Assembly: GCF_900166635.1 (NCBI RefSeq)
Contig: NZ_LT800497.1
Coordinates: forward strand, 2,900,344-2,964,343
Reading direction: 5' to 3'
Length of the DNA stretch: 64,000 bases
From: Oceanobacillus timonensis
GTDB taxonomy: Bacteria; Bacillota; Bacilli; Bacillales; Amphibacillaceae
Shown here: positions 1 to 9,581 of the stretch, one piece after another
Layout of the letters: every line of letters starts with the position of its first letter
How positions within the stretch are numbered: the stretch's first letter is position 1
Notes under the pieces: model-generated
Databases searched by the model: none
What the model saw: only the letters and a program-made list of their open reading frames with translations
What the model was told of the DNA's origin: nothing
Translations under genes and position numbers: made by a program

Positions 1-851
1 TCTTTTCCTCTTAACGGCGGATTCATCTTAAAGTTTGCATCATTTTCAACAATATCTGTTTCATTTAAAATCAGGTGATGTGGTGAAACTTCTCCTGTTA
101 CTTTAATTCCCGCTTTTTTCGCATCGCGGATAACACGTACAGATTCTTTCGTGCTGACATGGCATACATGATAGTGACAATCTGCCGCTTCCGCTAATAA
201 AACATCTCTGGCAATTTGGACAGATTCGCTTAAAGATGGAATGCCCGGGAGATTCAGCCGTTTACTTACTTCTCCGTCGTGGGTCACACCGCCGTATACA
301 AGAGAGTTATCTTCACAATGCGCCACGATAGCTGCACCGCATGCTGCTGCTTCCTTCATGGCCTGCAACATCTGATTCGCTGTCTGGATGCCTACCCCGT
401 CATCTGTAAAAGCAAATGCGCCTTGCTCAAATAACGCTTTGATATTAGAACGTTCTTCCCCTTTTAATCCTTTTGTAATGGATGCATATGGCAAAACACG
501 GACAACAGCATCTTCTTCGATTTTTTGTAGAAGCTTCTCTAATGATGCTTCACTATCAGGTACCGGATTCGTGTTCGGCATATTGCAAACGGTTGTATAT
601 CCCCCTCTTGCAGCTGATTGTGTACCTGTTTGAATGGTTTCTTTATATTCACCGCCCGGCTCGCGTAAGTGAATATGCACGTCAATCAAGCCTGGCGTGA
701 CCAAATTATTTTTTGCATCAATCGTTTTATCAGCCTGCTCTGTTACTTCCGGCGCTACTTCCTGTATTTTTCCGTCTTCGATAAGCACCTCACAGTTTAC
801 CAATTCATTAGATGATGTTAAGCATTTTGCGTTCGTTAATTTCGTTTTCAT
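1..851 (-). CDS. pyrC: Dihydroorotase (3' end cut by window edge)
   Basis: Dihydroorotase, the third step of de novo pyrimidine synthesis, cyclises N-carbamoyl-aspartate to dihydroorotate in the cytosol using zinc. About 283 N-terminal residues are visible; the family is usually about 428 residues, so the C-terminus lies beyond the left edge. The metal-binding HIH motif with following LREPGG is at residues 59-67, and the FTDDGVG and VAHCEDNS segments fit the amidohydrolase fold. The ATG at 851 has GGGGG about 7 nt upstream. It lies inside the 3' end of pyrB in another frame (44-nt overlap), which suggests translational coupling and control by the attenuator ahead of pyrB. Confidence 0.96.
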   Translation of the reverse strand, partial: MKTKLTNAKCLTSSNELVNCEVLIEDGKIQEVAPEVTEQADKTIDAKNNLVTPGLIDVHIHLREPGGEYKETIQTGTQSAARGGYTTVCNMPNTNPVPDSEASLEKLLQKIEEDAVVRVLPYASITKGLKGEERSNIKALFEQGAFAFTDDGVGIQTANQMLQAMKEAAACGAAIVAHCEDNSLVYGGVTHDGEVSKRLNLPGIPSLSESVQIARDVLLAEAADCHYHVCHVSTKESVRVIRDAKKAGIKVTGEVSPHHLILNETDIVENDANFKMNPPLRGK

Positions 852-1737
852 AAATAATCCCCCATTCTTTTAATACATGAATTAAAATTGCCATTCTGAC
901 ATAGACACCATTTTCCATTTGTTTAAAAATACGTGATTGTTTGCTTTCTACAAGTCTTGTATCGATTTCTACTCCCCGGTTAATGGGAGCAGGATGCATG
1001 ATAATTGCGTGCTTTTGCATTTTTGCAGCTCTTTCCATCGTTAATCCATAAAGCGAGAGATAATCGTCGGTTTCGGTTTTAAAAACATGACGTTCATGTT
1101 GAATTCGTAATAACATAACTGCATCTGCTATTTCAACAGCTTCATCCATTGTAATGTATGGAAATTTAAGAGAATAATCTTCAAAGCCAGGTGCTGCACT
1201 GAAGTAAACATCGGCACCTAATTTTTCCAATGCGTGTGCGTTTGACTTCGCTACGCGGCTGTGAACAATATCTCCTGCAATCACAATTTTCTTCCCTTCT
1301 ACATTGCCGAACTCCTGATACATTGTCAGTAAATCCAGCATACATTGTGTAGGATGCTCTTCTTTGCCGGAGCCCGCATTAATCACAGGGATATTCAACT
1401 GTCCTTCTTCCTCCATATCATCCATCCAATAATCCGACGGATGACGGACAATTAAGAAATCGGCACCTATAGCTTCGAAGGTTTTTGCTGTATCATATAA
1501 AGATTCACCTTTTATCAGACTGGATCCATCTTTATGCAAATCCAATACCTCAAATCCAAGCTTTTTCTGCGCAACCTCAAAACTCATTTTTGTTCTTGTG
1601 CTGGGTTCAAAAAACAGATTTGCTGCAAACAGCTGTTTATTAATTGTTCTTGGCGATTTTCTAATTAATTCAGCTTCTTTAAGAATTTGATTCATGGTTT
1701 CTTTCGAGAGTTGTTGCATCGAAATAAAATGTTTCAC
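808..1737 (-). CDS. pyrB: Aspartate carbamoyltransferase, catalytic chain
   Basis: Condenses carbamoyl phosphate with aspartate, the committed step of pyrimidine synthesis. The 309-residue length is normal for the unregulated Bacillus-type trimer. The carbamoyl-phosphate loop STRTKMSFE is near residue 48, and HPTQCMLDLLT with the following helices is the conserved mid-protein signature. The start is GTG, preceded by AAAAGGAGAG. Its 3' end overlaps the start of pyrC. Upstream is a leader with a PyrR-binding element and a terminator, so expression should fall when uridine nucleotides are plentiful. In B. subtilis the uracil permease gene pyrP separates pyrR and pyrB; here pyrR and pyrB are adjacent. 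Confidence 0.97.
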   Translation of the reverse strand: MKHFISMQQLSKETMNQILKEAELIRKSPRTINKQLFAANLFFEPSTRTKMSFEVAQKKLGFEVLDLHKDGSSLIKGESLYDTAKTFEAIGADFLIVRHPSDYWMDDMEEEGQLNIPVINAGSGKEEHPTQCMLDLLTMYQEFGNVEGKKIVIAGDIVHSRVAKSNAHALEKLGADVYFSAAPGFEDYSLKFPYITMDEAVEIADAVMLLRIQHERHVFKTETDDYLSLYGLTMERAAKMQKHAIIMHPAPINRGVEIDTRLVESKQSRIFKQMENGVYVRMAILIHVLKEWGIIYENEINERKMLNII

Positions 1738-1778
1738 GATTCATCTCTCCTTTTGGTGTCTTTTTTTATTTTGTCAGT

Positions 1779-1878
1779 AAAAAAGCTCCCTGCAAAGGTT
1801 GCAGAGAGCTAGACGAATACCCGACACTGCGTCGGCATTCGCTATCTTTAACAACCTTTCAAACCTCTCTGGATTTGA
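1779..1878 (-). promoter_or_regulatory. PyrR-dependent attenuator in the pyrR-pyrB gap
   Basis: Read on the minus strand, the gap carries a CCAGAGAGGTTTGAAAGG element matching the PyrR-binding loop of Bacillus pyr leaders. It is followed by a perfect hairpin (arms AGCTCYCTGCA and TGCAGRGAGCT) with a T6 tract just before pyrB. In the known mechanism, PyrR with UMP binds the first element and frees the terminator. The motif and hairpin are directly visible; the control logic is taken from B. subtilis. Confidence 0.88.
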
Positions 1879-1888
1879 TTAAAAGTTA

Positions 1889-2550
<662 letters not shown>

Positions 2551-2577
2551 GTTAAAGGTCTTTATTTGTTGTTACTT

Positions 2578-2606
2578 ATTATGTCAGAATGTGCGGAGCC
2601 TGTCAA
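2578..2606 (-). promoter_or_regulatory. SigA-type promoter of the pyr operon
   Basis: On the minus strand TTGACA (2606-2601) and CATAAT (2583-2578) are separated by 17 nt. The -35 box overlaps the TGA stop codon of rluD. The promoter sits about 30 nt ahead of the PyrR-binding element, as expected for a leader controlled by attenuation. Confidence 0.8.
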
Positions 2607-3514
2607 TACTTTTTGCGGATTTGGTCGAGCACTTCTGTAAAGACCGCTGGAGGAGCTGCTTCAAACGTCATCCACTCTTCCGTTCTTGGATGGATAAAAG
2701 CCAATTGCTTCGCATGCAGCGCCTGACCATGTACATCTAATGTTTTCCGCCGTCCATATTTTGGATCGCCTGCAATCGGAAAGCCGATATATTGCATATG
2801 CACACGTATTTGATGGGTTCTTCCTGTTCCCAATTGACATTCAACATGGGTATATTCAGGAAAATGTTCTAACACTCGAAAATGTGTCACAGCGGACTTT
2901 CCATTTTCAACAATACCCATTTTCTGCCGGTCTTTTGGATCTCTGCCGATAGGTGCATCAATTAAGCCGGTCTCATGACCAATTTCTCCGTGAACAATTG
3001 CTTCATATGTTCTTTTTAAGGTCTTCTCCTGCAGCTGTTCCGATAAATGCTGATGGGAAAAATCATTTTTAGCTACCACTAACAGACCGCTGGTATCCAT
3101 ATCAATCCGGTGCACAATCCCCGGACGTTCAACTCCATTAATCCCTGATAAATCGTTACAATGATATAATAATGCGTGCACCAAGGTTCCTGTCTGATGG
3201 CCGGCAGAAGGGTGAACAACCATTCCTTTCGGTTTATTTACCACCAGCAAATCCGAATCCTCATAGACAATATCCAAGGGAATGTTCTCCGGCTCCAAGA
3301 TAAGCGGTTTTGTTTCAGGGATTTCCCAAGTAATTTTTTCATCAGCCAAGCATTTTTGATTGGCTTTTACCGGTTCGCCATTCACTTTTACATACGCTTC
3401 TTCAATCCAGCTTTGAATTTGCGATCGGGAGTGGTCTTGTAATAAATCAGATAAGATTTTATCTACTCTTTTTTTATGCTCTGTTTCTGTCACTGTATGC
3501 TCATGTACGGTCAT
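2603..3514 (-). CDS. ylyB: Ribosomal large subunit pseudouridine synthase, RluD family
   Basis: Pseudouridine synthase of the RluA/RluD family, which modifies uridines of 23S rRNA. An N-terminal S4 RNA-binding domain (about residues 14-75) is followed by the catalytic domain, with the signature HRIDMDTSG; its aspartate is residue 138. The 303-residue length is normal. The ATG overlaps the lspA stop by 4 nt (ATGA), so the two genes are probably cotranslated, as in B. subtilis lspA-ylyB-pyrR. The exact rRNA target positions cannot be read from the sequence. Confidence 0.95.
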   Translation of the reverse strand: MTVHEHTVTETEHKKRVDKILSDLLQDHSRSQIQSWIEEAYVKVNGEPVKANQKCLADEKITWEIPETKPLILEPENIPLDIVYEDSDLLVVNKPKGMVVHPSAGHQTGTLVHALLYHCNDLSGINGVERPGIVHRIDMDTSGLLVVAKNDFSHQHLSEQLQEKTLKRTYEAIVHGEIGHETGLIDAPIGRDPKDRQKMGIVENGKSAVTHFRVLEHFPEYTHVECQLGTGRTHQIRVHMQYIGFPIAGDPKYGRRKTLDVHGQALHAKQLAFIHPRTEEWMTFEAAPPAVFTEVLDQIRKKY

Positions 3515-3981
3515 TTTTTCGCTTTGCCCCGCTTTCTCTCATCCAATATAATCGCAATGATAACAATGATAACTCCAATCGTCAGGGAAGCATCTGCGAT
3601 ATTAAATATTGGAAAATTATAATTAAAAATATAGAAATTCGCAAAGTCTACCACTTCCTGGTATAAAATGCGATCGATGAAATTCCCTGCCGCTCCTCCT
3701 ATTAATACACCAACGCCTGTAGCAATCAGACGATCCTGCTTTCCATGTGTATGTAAAAAGTATATTAATCCAATCATCACAACCACCGTTATGATATAAA
3801 ACAGGCTCATTTGCCCTTCCAGAATCCCCCATGCTGCTCCGGAATTACGGTGCGAGGTAATATAGAAAAAATCATTTATAATCGGGATTGATTCCCCTAT
3901 TTCCATTCTTGTAGCCACCAGCCACTTCGTCCATTGGTCCAACCCAATTAAGACAAGGGCAATGAAATAATATCTCCACAT
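3511..3981 (-). CDS. lspA: Lipoprotein signal peptidase (signal peptidase II)
   Basis: Membrane aspartyl peptidase that removes signal peptides from diacylglyceryl-prolipoproteins; its substrates should include the CtaC precursor encoded in this window. Four membrane segments are evident. The conserved blocks [18 protein letters not shown] (first catalytic Asp) and FNIADA (second catalytic Asp) are present. The start is placed at ATG 3981 (MWRYYF), 8 nt after GGAG and matching the family N-terminus; an ATG six bases earlier is too close to the ribosome-binding site. The gene overlaps rluD. The ylyA gene that precedes lspA in B. subtilis is missing, replaced by repeats and an intron. Confidence 0.95.
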   Translation of the reverse strand: MWRYYFIALVLIGLDQWTKWLVATRMEIGESIPIINDFFYITSHRNSGAAWGILEGQMSLFYIITVVVMIGLIYFLHTHGKQDRLIATGVGVLIGGAAGNFIDRILYQEVVDFANFYIFNYNFPIFNIADASLTIGVIIVIIAIILDERKRGKAKK

Positions 3982-4009
3982 GTTCATATCTCCAATCTAA
4001 GGAAGTCTT

Positions 4010-4250
4010 TTTTATCGCAGTGTAACTGGCTGGGGCTGAGACTGGGACTGCGCTTACTCGTCCCATCGAAGGACTTTTGCGCTTACTCGCCCCATCGAAA
4101 ACCATTTGTAAGACTCCCACTTCAAAAAATGAATGAAAATTTTATTTCTAAGTGGGAGCTCCAATAGCCAGTAACGGCCCGATTCGTTCAACTAACCTTC
4201 AGCGGGGGATGAAAGAACCCTCCACTGAAGGAAGTTTCACTTTATCTTAT
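4010..4250. repeat. Structured intergenic repeat remnant (possible IS605/TnpB-type right end)
   Basis: This gene-free stretch has two 22-bp direct repeats with one mismatch (4049-4070 and 4078-4099). It also has a hairpin with 9-bp arms CTCCCACTT (4114-4122) and AAGTGGGAG (4150-4158), and a second hairpin with arms CCTTCAG (4196-4202) and CTGAAGG (4225-4231) plus an inner G-rich/C-rich pairing. On the minus strand the order (G/C hairpin, single-stranded linker, CTCCCAC hairpin) resembles what I recall of tnpB 3' ends and omegaRNA scaffolds in Bacillaceae. No transposase gene is present. The pairing is visible; the family assignment is a guess. Confidence 0.45.
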
Positions 4251-4329
4251 CCTTTCTGCTGGTAATTTTCAAGAAACAACGATGAACATGATCTCTATTA
4301 TTATACTTGCTTTGAGTTCAATCATCCTT

Positions 4330-4483
4330 CTATTTTTTGAACAGGGTATAGTTATAGCTTCCGCTCCGGCCAACCACTCCACTTTCCGCTGTAGCGGTCG
4401 CCTTACACTTTACCTTCTTTTCTTTGTCAACAGCTGTATGAAAGTAACGATCAACCCCTGTTCCTATGAAATGAAAGTTACTT
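4330..4483 (-). repeat. Interspersed repeat, short copy
   Basis: This 154-bp sequence is the reverse complement of the two outer parts of the repeat at 13639-14401. Shared landmarks are AAGTAACTTYCAT at one end, AGCTGTTGACAAAG and GGTAAAGTGTAAG inside, and GGAGTGGTTGGCCGGAGCGG with TTCAAAAAATAG at the other end. The 609-bp central part of the long copy is absent. It lies 22 bp from the 3' end of the group II intron. No coding potential was recognised. Confidence 0.8.
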
Positions 4484-4505
4484 GTTAAAATGCATAAGTT
4501 GAGTA

Positions 4506-6403
4506 ATCGAGTAGAGGGAAAAGCTAAGTAACTTCTCGCCCCTCTCACACCACCGTACGTACGGTTCCGTATACGGCGGTTCAATAGTTTGAGTGTACGA
4601 ACTGGTATTGAAGAGCGATATCTTTATATCCTCTCGATGCCAGTTCTTTGTCTGTCAATGAACGGTGGAGTACATAGCTACCTGATATAATCCAGTAACC
4701 TTTTCTTGTATTCGACCATTCATAAGCTTTCCGTTTATCGATACCTAACTGAATTAGATTCTTTCGTTTCGTACGTGGATTTTTCCACTGTTTCCAGATA
4801 TATTGTCTAATTCTTCGCTTCAACCACCCATTCAGATTCTTCATAAATCCTTTCATTTCTCCTATGCCATAGTAATTTATCCACCCTGTCATAAGTTGCT
4901 GGATTTCTTTTAAAATCCTATCGATACTTCGTCCACGATTACGTTTCGTGATTCGTCTGAGTTTCTGTTTAACGGTCTCTTTTGCTTTATAATGCGGACG
5001 AATCTGAACACCTTTCTTTGTGACGAGGAGACAGAAGCCTAGAAACTTTCGTTTCAGAGGGCTTCCAACCGCACTCTTCTCCCGATTCACGGTAAGACTT
5101 AAATCCATCTCGAGAAATTTCGTAATACTTTTCATTACGCGTTGACCTGCTCTTTTACTTTTTACATAAATGTTACAGTCGTCTGCGTAACGCACGAACC
5201 GGTGTCCTCGTTTCTCCAGTAAATGGTCTAACTCGTTTAAGTAAATATTACTGAGTAACGGAGACAGGTTCCCGCCTTGAGGCGTTCCTTCCTCTGATTT
5301 TTGAAAGATGCCGTCAATCATGATTCCACTTAATAAATATTGTCTTATCAAGCGTAGTACGCGTTTATCTGTGATCTGTTTTTCCACAAAATACATCAGT
5401 TTGTCATGATTGACCGTATCGAAATAGGCTTTCATATCCAAGTCCACCACATGTTTGTACCCTTGTTCGTAATGCGATTTTGCCCGTATGATGGCTTGAT
5501 GTGCACTACGTTTTGGACGAAACCCAAAACTATTATCGGAGAACGTCGGTTCAAATATGGGTTGTAACACTTGGTTTATTGCTTGTTGAAGCATTCGGTC
5601 AATAACGGTAGGGATTCCAAGTTTTCTTATTCCGCCGTCTTGTTTTGGAATGTCAACCCGCATTACGGGTTGAGGTTTATACTTCCCAAGATACAACTGC
5701 GTTAATAGTTCTTCCCTGTGCTCCTTCAAGTATGGAAGCAGCTGGTCGTATGTCATACCATCCACTCCCGCTGCTCCCTTGTTTCTGACCACTTGAAGGT
5801 AAGCTTGATTTAGATTGTCCCTTGAAAGGATTCTTTCAAACAGATTGGATACACCATTTTGATTGTTCTTTTCACCATGAAAGGCACTATGCACTTCGAC
5901 ATACCCTTCATGTTCCACATTATCTCTCTGCCGATAGCCAGGTTCTCCTGTTTTCTGCAGTTCTCGCACCTTTCACACCTCCTAGACTTTTCAAAATTAC
6001 GATTGTTCGGTCCTTCATGTTTTGGCCTTTTCACACTACTACGACCTCTGCTGACTTCTTGTGATTCACCAAGATGTCACCACCTTAGTTGTGTTGACTC
6101 GTTATTCTTCAACTTGTTCATCACCCTCACAAGACCTCCCCCGGTAAGAGTGAGAACTTTCCTCCCATATAACTGCTAGATTTACTGTATAGGTTTCGGG
6201 CAGTATTGGACTTCATCTTGTAGTGCAGATTTATCCGACCTAATCCAGCCTTCTATCTAATTTCTGTTCGTCAGTCCAGGAGTTTGCGTCTGACTTCCTT
6301 CAGCCACTATCTCACAATAGCCACCTTGTCTTTCGCTAACAGTTCCTACTGCCAAGCCTGTAGTGGACTTTCACCACCAAGTTCTCACCCATGCAGGGCG
6401 CAC
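4506..6403 (-). mobile_element. Group IIC intron, apparently complete
   Basis: Self-splicing retroelement of about 1.9 kb. The 5' end (minus strand, from 6403) reads GTGCGCCCTGCATGGGTG. Further on, TTACCGGGGGAGGTCT and AGTCAGCAGAGGTCGTAGTA match remembered blocks of the Oceanobacillus iheyensis group IIC ribozyme. The reverse transcriptase lies in domain IV. Domain V (about 4549-4583) contains ACCGCCG, carrying the CGC triad of class C introns. Domain VI ends CTCTACTCGAT, which puts the 3' boundary at 4506. Insertion directly behind the ileS terminator is the known target preference of class C introns. The exact 5' boundary could shift by two bases. Confidence 0.92.
4581..5969 (-). CDS. ltrA: Group II intron reverse transcriptase/maturase
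   Basis: Intron-encoded protein that helps the intron RNA splice and copies it into DNA targets. The 462 residues contain the reverse transcriptase palm with VDLDMKAYFD (176-185), GTPQGG (228-233) and the catalytic YADD (261-264). A maturase X domain with GWINYYG follows at about residues 330-420. There is no HNH endonuclease domain, as usual for class C introns. The start is GTG at 5969, 8 nt after AGGAGG. The TGA stop overlaps the first bases of intron domain V. No frameshift or stop interrupts the frame, so the element may still be active. Confidence 0.95.
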   Translation of the reverse strand: MRELQKTGEPGYRQRDNVEHEGYVEVHSAFHGEKNNQNGVSNLFERILSRDNLNQAYLQVVRNKGAAGVDGMTYDQLLPYLKEHREELLTQLYLGKYKPQPVMRVDIPKQDGGIRKLGIPTVIDRMLQQAINQVLQPIFEPTFSDNSFGFRPKRSAHQAIIRAKSHYEQGYKHVVDLDMKAYFDTVNHDKLMYFVEKQITDKRVLRLIRQYLLSGIMIDGIFQKSEEGTPQGGNLSPLLSNIYLNELDHLLEKRGHRFVRYADDCNIYVKSKRAGQRVMKSITKFLEMDLSLTVNREKSAVGSPLKRKFLGFCLLVTKKGVQIRPHYKAKETVKQKLRRITKRNRGRSIDRILKEIQQLMTGWINYYGIGEMKGFMKNLNGWLKRRIRQYIWKQWKNPRTKRKNLIQLGIDKRKAYEWSNTRKGYWIISGSYVLHRSLTDKELASRGYKDIALQYQFVHSNY

Positions 6404-6407
6404 ACCT

Positions 6408-6443
6408 AAAAAAGAGCCAGCTCTTAGAAAGCCGGCTCTTTTT
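6408..6443 (-). terminator. ileS terminator, target of the group II intron
   Basis: Minus-strand hairpin with arms AGAGCCGGCTTT and AAGAGCTGGCTCT, followed by T6. It ends about 5 bp before the intron 5' end, so it terminates ileS and marks the intron insertion site. Confidence 0.9.
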
Positions 6444-6447
6444 TACT

Positions 6448-9201
6448 TTAATCCATATAGTTTTCTTTCACTACACTTGCACATCTTGCGCACAATGTTG
6501 GATGATCTTGATCTTCACCCACTGTTTCAGAAGAAACCCAGCAGCGTTCACAAGTTTCGCCCGGATGTTTTTCGACTTTCACTTCTACATAATCATATGC
6601 TTTGCCGATTCCTTTTTCGCTGGTAACAACTGCTTCAGATACAATAAAGTACTGGTGCAGGTGTGTAACATTTTCAAGCACCTGTTTTGTCTCATCATCC
6701 AGCGGTGCTAATGTTATTTTTGCTTCTAAAGATTTTCCAATAACTTTTTCGCTTCTAGCTTCTTCCAGAGCTTTTAGGACATCATCTCTTACTTCCATAA
6801 AGTGGTCCCATTTACCGACAACCTCTTCTGACCCTGCAACTTGACGCGGCTCAGGAATGTCTGTTAAATGAACTGTTTCAGCTTCCACTCCAGGGATATA
6901 TTCCCAAACTTCTTCCGTAGTATGCGGAATAATTGGAGCAATTAACTTCACAAGTGTTGTTAAGATTTCATAGTATCCGGTTTGAATACTGCGACGGCGA
7001 GGATTATCCGCTGCTTCAATATATAGAATATCTTTCGCAAAATCTAAATAGAAGGAGCTTAAATCAACAGCACAGAAATTATGAACCTGGCTGATGACCG
7101 GCGCAAATTCAAATTCCTCATAATTATCACGCGCATTTTTCAAGATTTGCTGCAGGCGATGAAGCATATAACGGTCGACTTCTTGCAAATCTTCATCCTT
7201 CACACGGTCTTTACTCGGATCAAAATCAGCAAGGTTTGCTAATAAGAAACGGAAGGTATTGCGGATTTTCCGATAACTTTCCGATGTTTGTTTTAAAATA
7301 GCATCCGAAATACGTACATCTGCCTGATAATCTACACTGGATACCCAGAGACGCAAAATATCGGCACCTAATTGTTTTTGTACTTTAGAAGGATCAATGG
7401 TATTACCCAATGATTTACTCATCTTACGGCCATTTCCGTCAAGGGTGAAACCATGGCTGATAATATTTTTAAATGGTGTTTTTCCAGTTATAGCTACAGA
7501 CGTAGATAAGGATGAATTAAACCAGCCACGATACTGGTCACTGCCTTCTAAATACACATCAGCTGGACGATCGAGCTCTTCACGGTTCATCAGTACCCCT
7601 TCATGTGAGGAACCTGAATCAAACCACACATCCATAATGTCAGCTTCTTTAGTAAACTTGCCATTCGGGCTGTGCTCCGAAGTATACCCTTCCGGCAATA
7701 AATCTTTGGCTTCTCTCTCAAACCAGACATTCGAACCATATTCACGGAAAAGTTCCGATACATGTGAAATCGTCTCGTCGTTAATGATTGGTGTGCCGTC
7801 TTCTCCATAAAATACCGGAATCGGAACACCCCAGGCGCGTTGTCTGGAAATACACCAGTCTTCCCGGTCTCTTACCATATTATAGAGTCTCGTTTCTCCC
7901 CAATGCGGATACCAGTTCACTTGTTTGATTTCATCCAGAATATCCTGACGGAAGTCTTTAATTGACGCAAACCACTGTGATGTCGCACGGAAAATCGTTG
8001 GTTTCTTTGTTCTCCAATCATGCGGATACGAGTGTGTGATGAACTCTAATTTTAATAGTGCTCCATCTTCCTCTAATTTTTCTGTGATAGCTTTATTTGC
8101 TTTATCATAGAACAATCCTTCGAATCCCGGCGCTTCACTGGTGAATACACCCTTCTCATCTACTGGACAAAAAGCATCGATGCCATATCTGCGGCAAACA
8201 TAGAAGTCATCTTCCCCATGACCAGGCGCTGTATGAACACAGCCTGTTCCTGCGTCTGTTGTCACATGCTCTCCCAGCATAACAAGCGATTTGCGGTCAT
8301 AAAAAGGATGCTGCGCTTCTACGCGATCTGCTTCCTGACCTTTGAATTTCTTGACAACCGTTACATCTTCCCAACCTAATTCTTCTTTTACATCTTCTAA
8401 CAAAGCTTCTGCAACGATATACTTTTCATCATTTACTTGTGCCACCACATAGCTTAAGTCAGGATGTAAACTGATTCCTAAGTTCGCTGGAAGCGTCCAA
8501 GGAGTTGTCGTCCAAATAATCATTTTTTCTCCGCCATCAAATACATCTTTTCCGTCTGTTACTTCAAAAGAAACATAGATAGAAGGAGAGCGTTTATCCT
8601 GATACTCGATTTCTGCTTCTGCAAGAGCTGATTCCGAAGACGGAGACCAATATACCGGCTTGAGGCCTTTATAAATATAACCTTTCCGTGCCATCTCACC
8701 AAATACTTTAATTTGCGAAGCTTCATAATCCTTCGTTAGCGTAATATATGGATTATCCCAATCTCCACGCACACCTAATTTTTTAAATTGCGTACGCTGG
8801 CTGTCAATTTGCTGAAGGGCATATTCTTCACAAAGCTTACGAAATTCCGCCACAGACATTTCTTTTCGTTTTACTTTCTTCTTCGCTAGCGCCGTTTCAA
8901 TCGGCAATCCATGTGTATCCCAGCCAGGAACATAGGGAGCATAGTAACCAGTCATGGATTTATAACGGACAATGAAATCCTTTAAGATTTTATTCAACGC
9001 ATGCCCAATATGGATATCTCCATTCGCATAAGGAGGCCCATCATGCAAAACGAATAATGGTCTGTCCGCTGTACGTTCCAGATTTTTTTGATATTGATTG
9101 TTTTCTTCCCATTTTTTTTGGCGTTCCGGTTCTTTATTCGGAAGATTTCCACGCATTGGGAAAGCTGTTTTCGGCATTAATAATGTTTGTTTGTATTCCA
9201 A
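6448..9201 (-). CDS. ileS: Isoleucyl-tRNA synthetase
   Basis: Class I synthetase that charges tRNA-Ile in the cytosol and edits misactivated valine. HIGH is at residues 64-67 ([10 protein letters not shown]) and KMSKS appears in [10 protein letters not shown] near residue 595. The C-terminal CERCW...CARC zinc finger is typical of bacterial IleS. The start is TTG at 9201 ([11 protein letters not shown]), 7 nt after AGGAGG, giving 917 residues (B. subtilis 921). An upstream ATG would place the ribosome-binding site inside the gene. The WVSS and zinc-finger pattern indicates the ordinary bacterial (mupirocin-sensitive type) enzyme. Expression is controlled by the T-box leader directly upstream. 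Confidence 0.97.
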   Translation of the reverse strand: MEYKQTLLMPKTAFPMRGNLPNKEPERQKKWEENNQYQKNLERTADRPLFVLHDGPPYANGDIHIGHALNKILKDFIVRYKSMTGYYAPYVPGWDTHGLPIETALAKKKVKRKEMSVAEFRKLCEEYALQQIDSQRTQFKKLGVRGDWDNPYITLTKDYEASQIKVFGEMARKGYIYKGLKPVYWSPSSESALAEAEIEYQDKRSPSIYVSFEVTDGKDVFDGGEKMIIWTTTPWTLPANLGISLHPDLSYVVAQVNDEKYIVAEALLEDVKEELGWEDVTVVKKFKGQEADRVEAQHPFYDRKSLVMLGEHVTTDAGTGCVHTAPGHGEDDFYVCRRYGIDAFCPVDEKGVFTSEAPGFEGLFYDKANKAITEKLEEDGALLKLEFITHSYPHDWRTKKPTIFRATSQWFASIKDFRQDILDEIKQVNWYPHWGETRLYNMVRDREDWCISRQRAWGVPIPVFYGEDGTPIINDETISHVSELFREYGSNVWFEREAKDLLPEGYTSEHSPNGKFTKEADIMDVWFDSGSSHEGVLMNREELDRPADVYLEGSDQYRGWFNSSLSTSVAITGKTPFKNIISHGFTLDGNGRKMSKSLGNTIDPSKVQKQLGADILRLWVSSVDYQADVRISDAILKQTSESYRKIRNTFRFLLANLADFDPSKDRVKDEDLQEVDRYMLHRLQQILKNARDNYEEFEFAPVISQVHNFCAVDLSSFYLDFAKDILYIEAADNPRRRSIQTGYYEILTTLVKLIAPIIPHTTEEVWEYIPGVEAETVHLTDIPEPRQVAGSEEVVGKWDHFMEVRDDVLKALEEARSEKVIGKSLEAKITLAPLDDETKQVLENVTHLHQYFIVSEAVVTSEKGIGKAYDYVEVKVEKHPGETCERCWVSSETVGEDQDHPTLCARCASVVKENYMD

Positions 9202-9251
9202 GATATTCCCTCCTGTAATGTTCATCACATATTAAAATGTTTTTTAAATAC

Positions 9252-9430
9252 AAAAAGAGCCCTCTAATCCCTAAAGGGACGAGAAGACTCGCGGTACCAC
9301 CCTTATAAATTTAATGACCCGCATTAAATTCACTCGATATCCGTAACGTGGACAGCCGGCTGTTCCTACATTTTTTCGTAACAGCTACTCCAGAGTGATT
9401 TTCTAAAAGTACTTTGTATCAGGCTTCCAC
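9252..9430 (-). promoter_or_regulatory. T-box riboswitch of ileS (Ile specifier AUC)
   Basis: On the minus strand the T-box sequence GGTGGTACCGCG (9301-9290) is followed by a terminator hairpin (arms around GAGTCTTCT and AGAGGGCTC, T5 at 9256-9252). Upstream, stem I closes with CACTC and GAGTG; the AGTA internal-loop motif is present. The triplet ATC (9338-9336) stands directly before GAGTG, the specifier position, followed by a purine. An additional hairpin (stem III) has arms AATTTAATG and CATTAAATT. Uncharged tRNA-Ile should stabilise the antiterminator. Confidence 0.95.
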
Positions 9431-9495
9431 CGTCCCTGACTCGCTTAGACAAAATAATCTTCTATACTTTCTCTTTCTTCGTATTTATTATAAAA

Positions 9496-9523
9496 ATCAT
9501 ATCATTTTTTCATATAAAACCAA
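9496..9523 (-). promoter_or_regulatory. Putative proximal ileS promoter
   Basis: On the minus strand TTGGTT (9523-9518) and TATGAT (9501-9496) are spaced by 16 nt, about 60 nt ahead of the start of the structured T-box leader. Confidence 0.5.
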
Positions 9524-9548
9524 TGTTATAAACGCTACACTTGTATGA

Positions 9549-9577
9549 ATTATATGTAATATATAAGTTTAAGTCAA
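9549..9577 (-). promoter_or_regulatory. Putative distal ileS promoter
   Basis: On the minus strand TTGACT (9577-9572) and a perfect TATAAT (9554-9549) are spaced by 17 nt. It starts 5 bp after the divIVA stop codon. This is the stronger of the two candidates for the T-box transcript. Confidence 0.65.
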
Positions 9578-9581
9578 GTCT

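Noticed and set aside
4049..4099. CRISPR array from two 22-bp repeats
   Set aside because: Only two copies with a 7-bp interval, no leader and no cas genes; CRISPR arrays have 25-45-bp spacers.
3872..4120. 82-codon minus-strand frame overlapping lspA
   Set aside because: Overlaps lspA in another frame and consists of repeat sequence.
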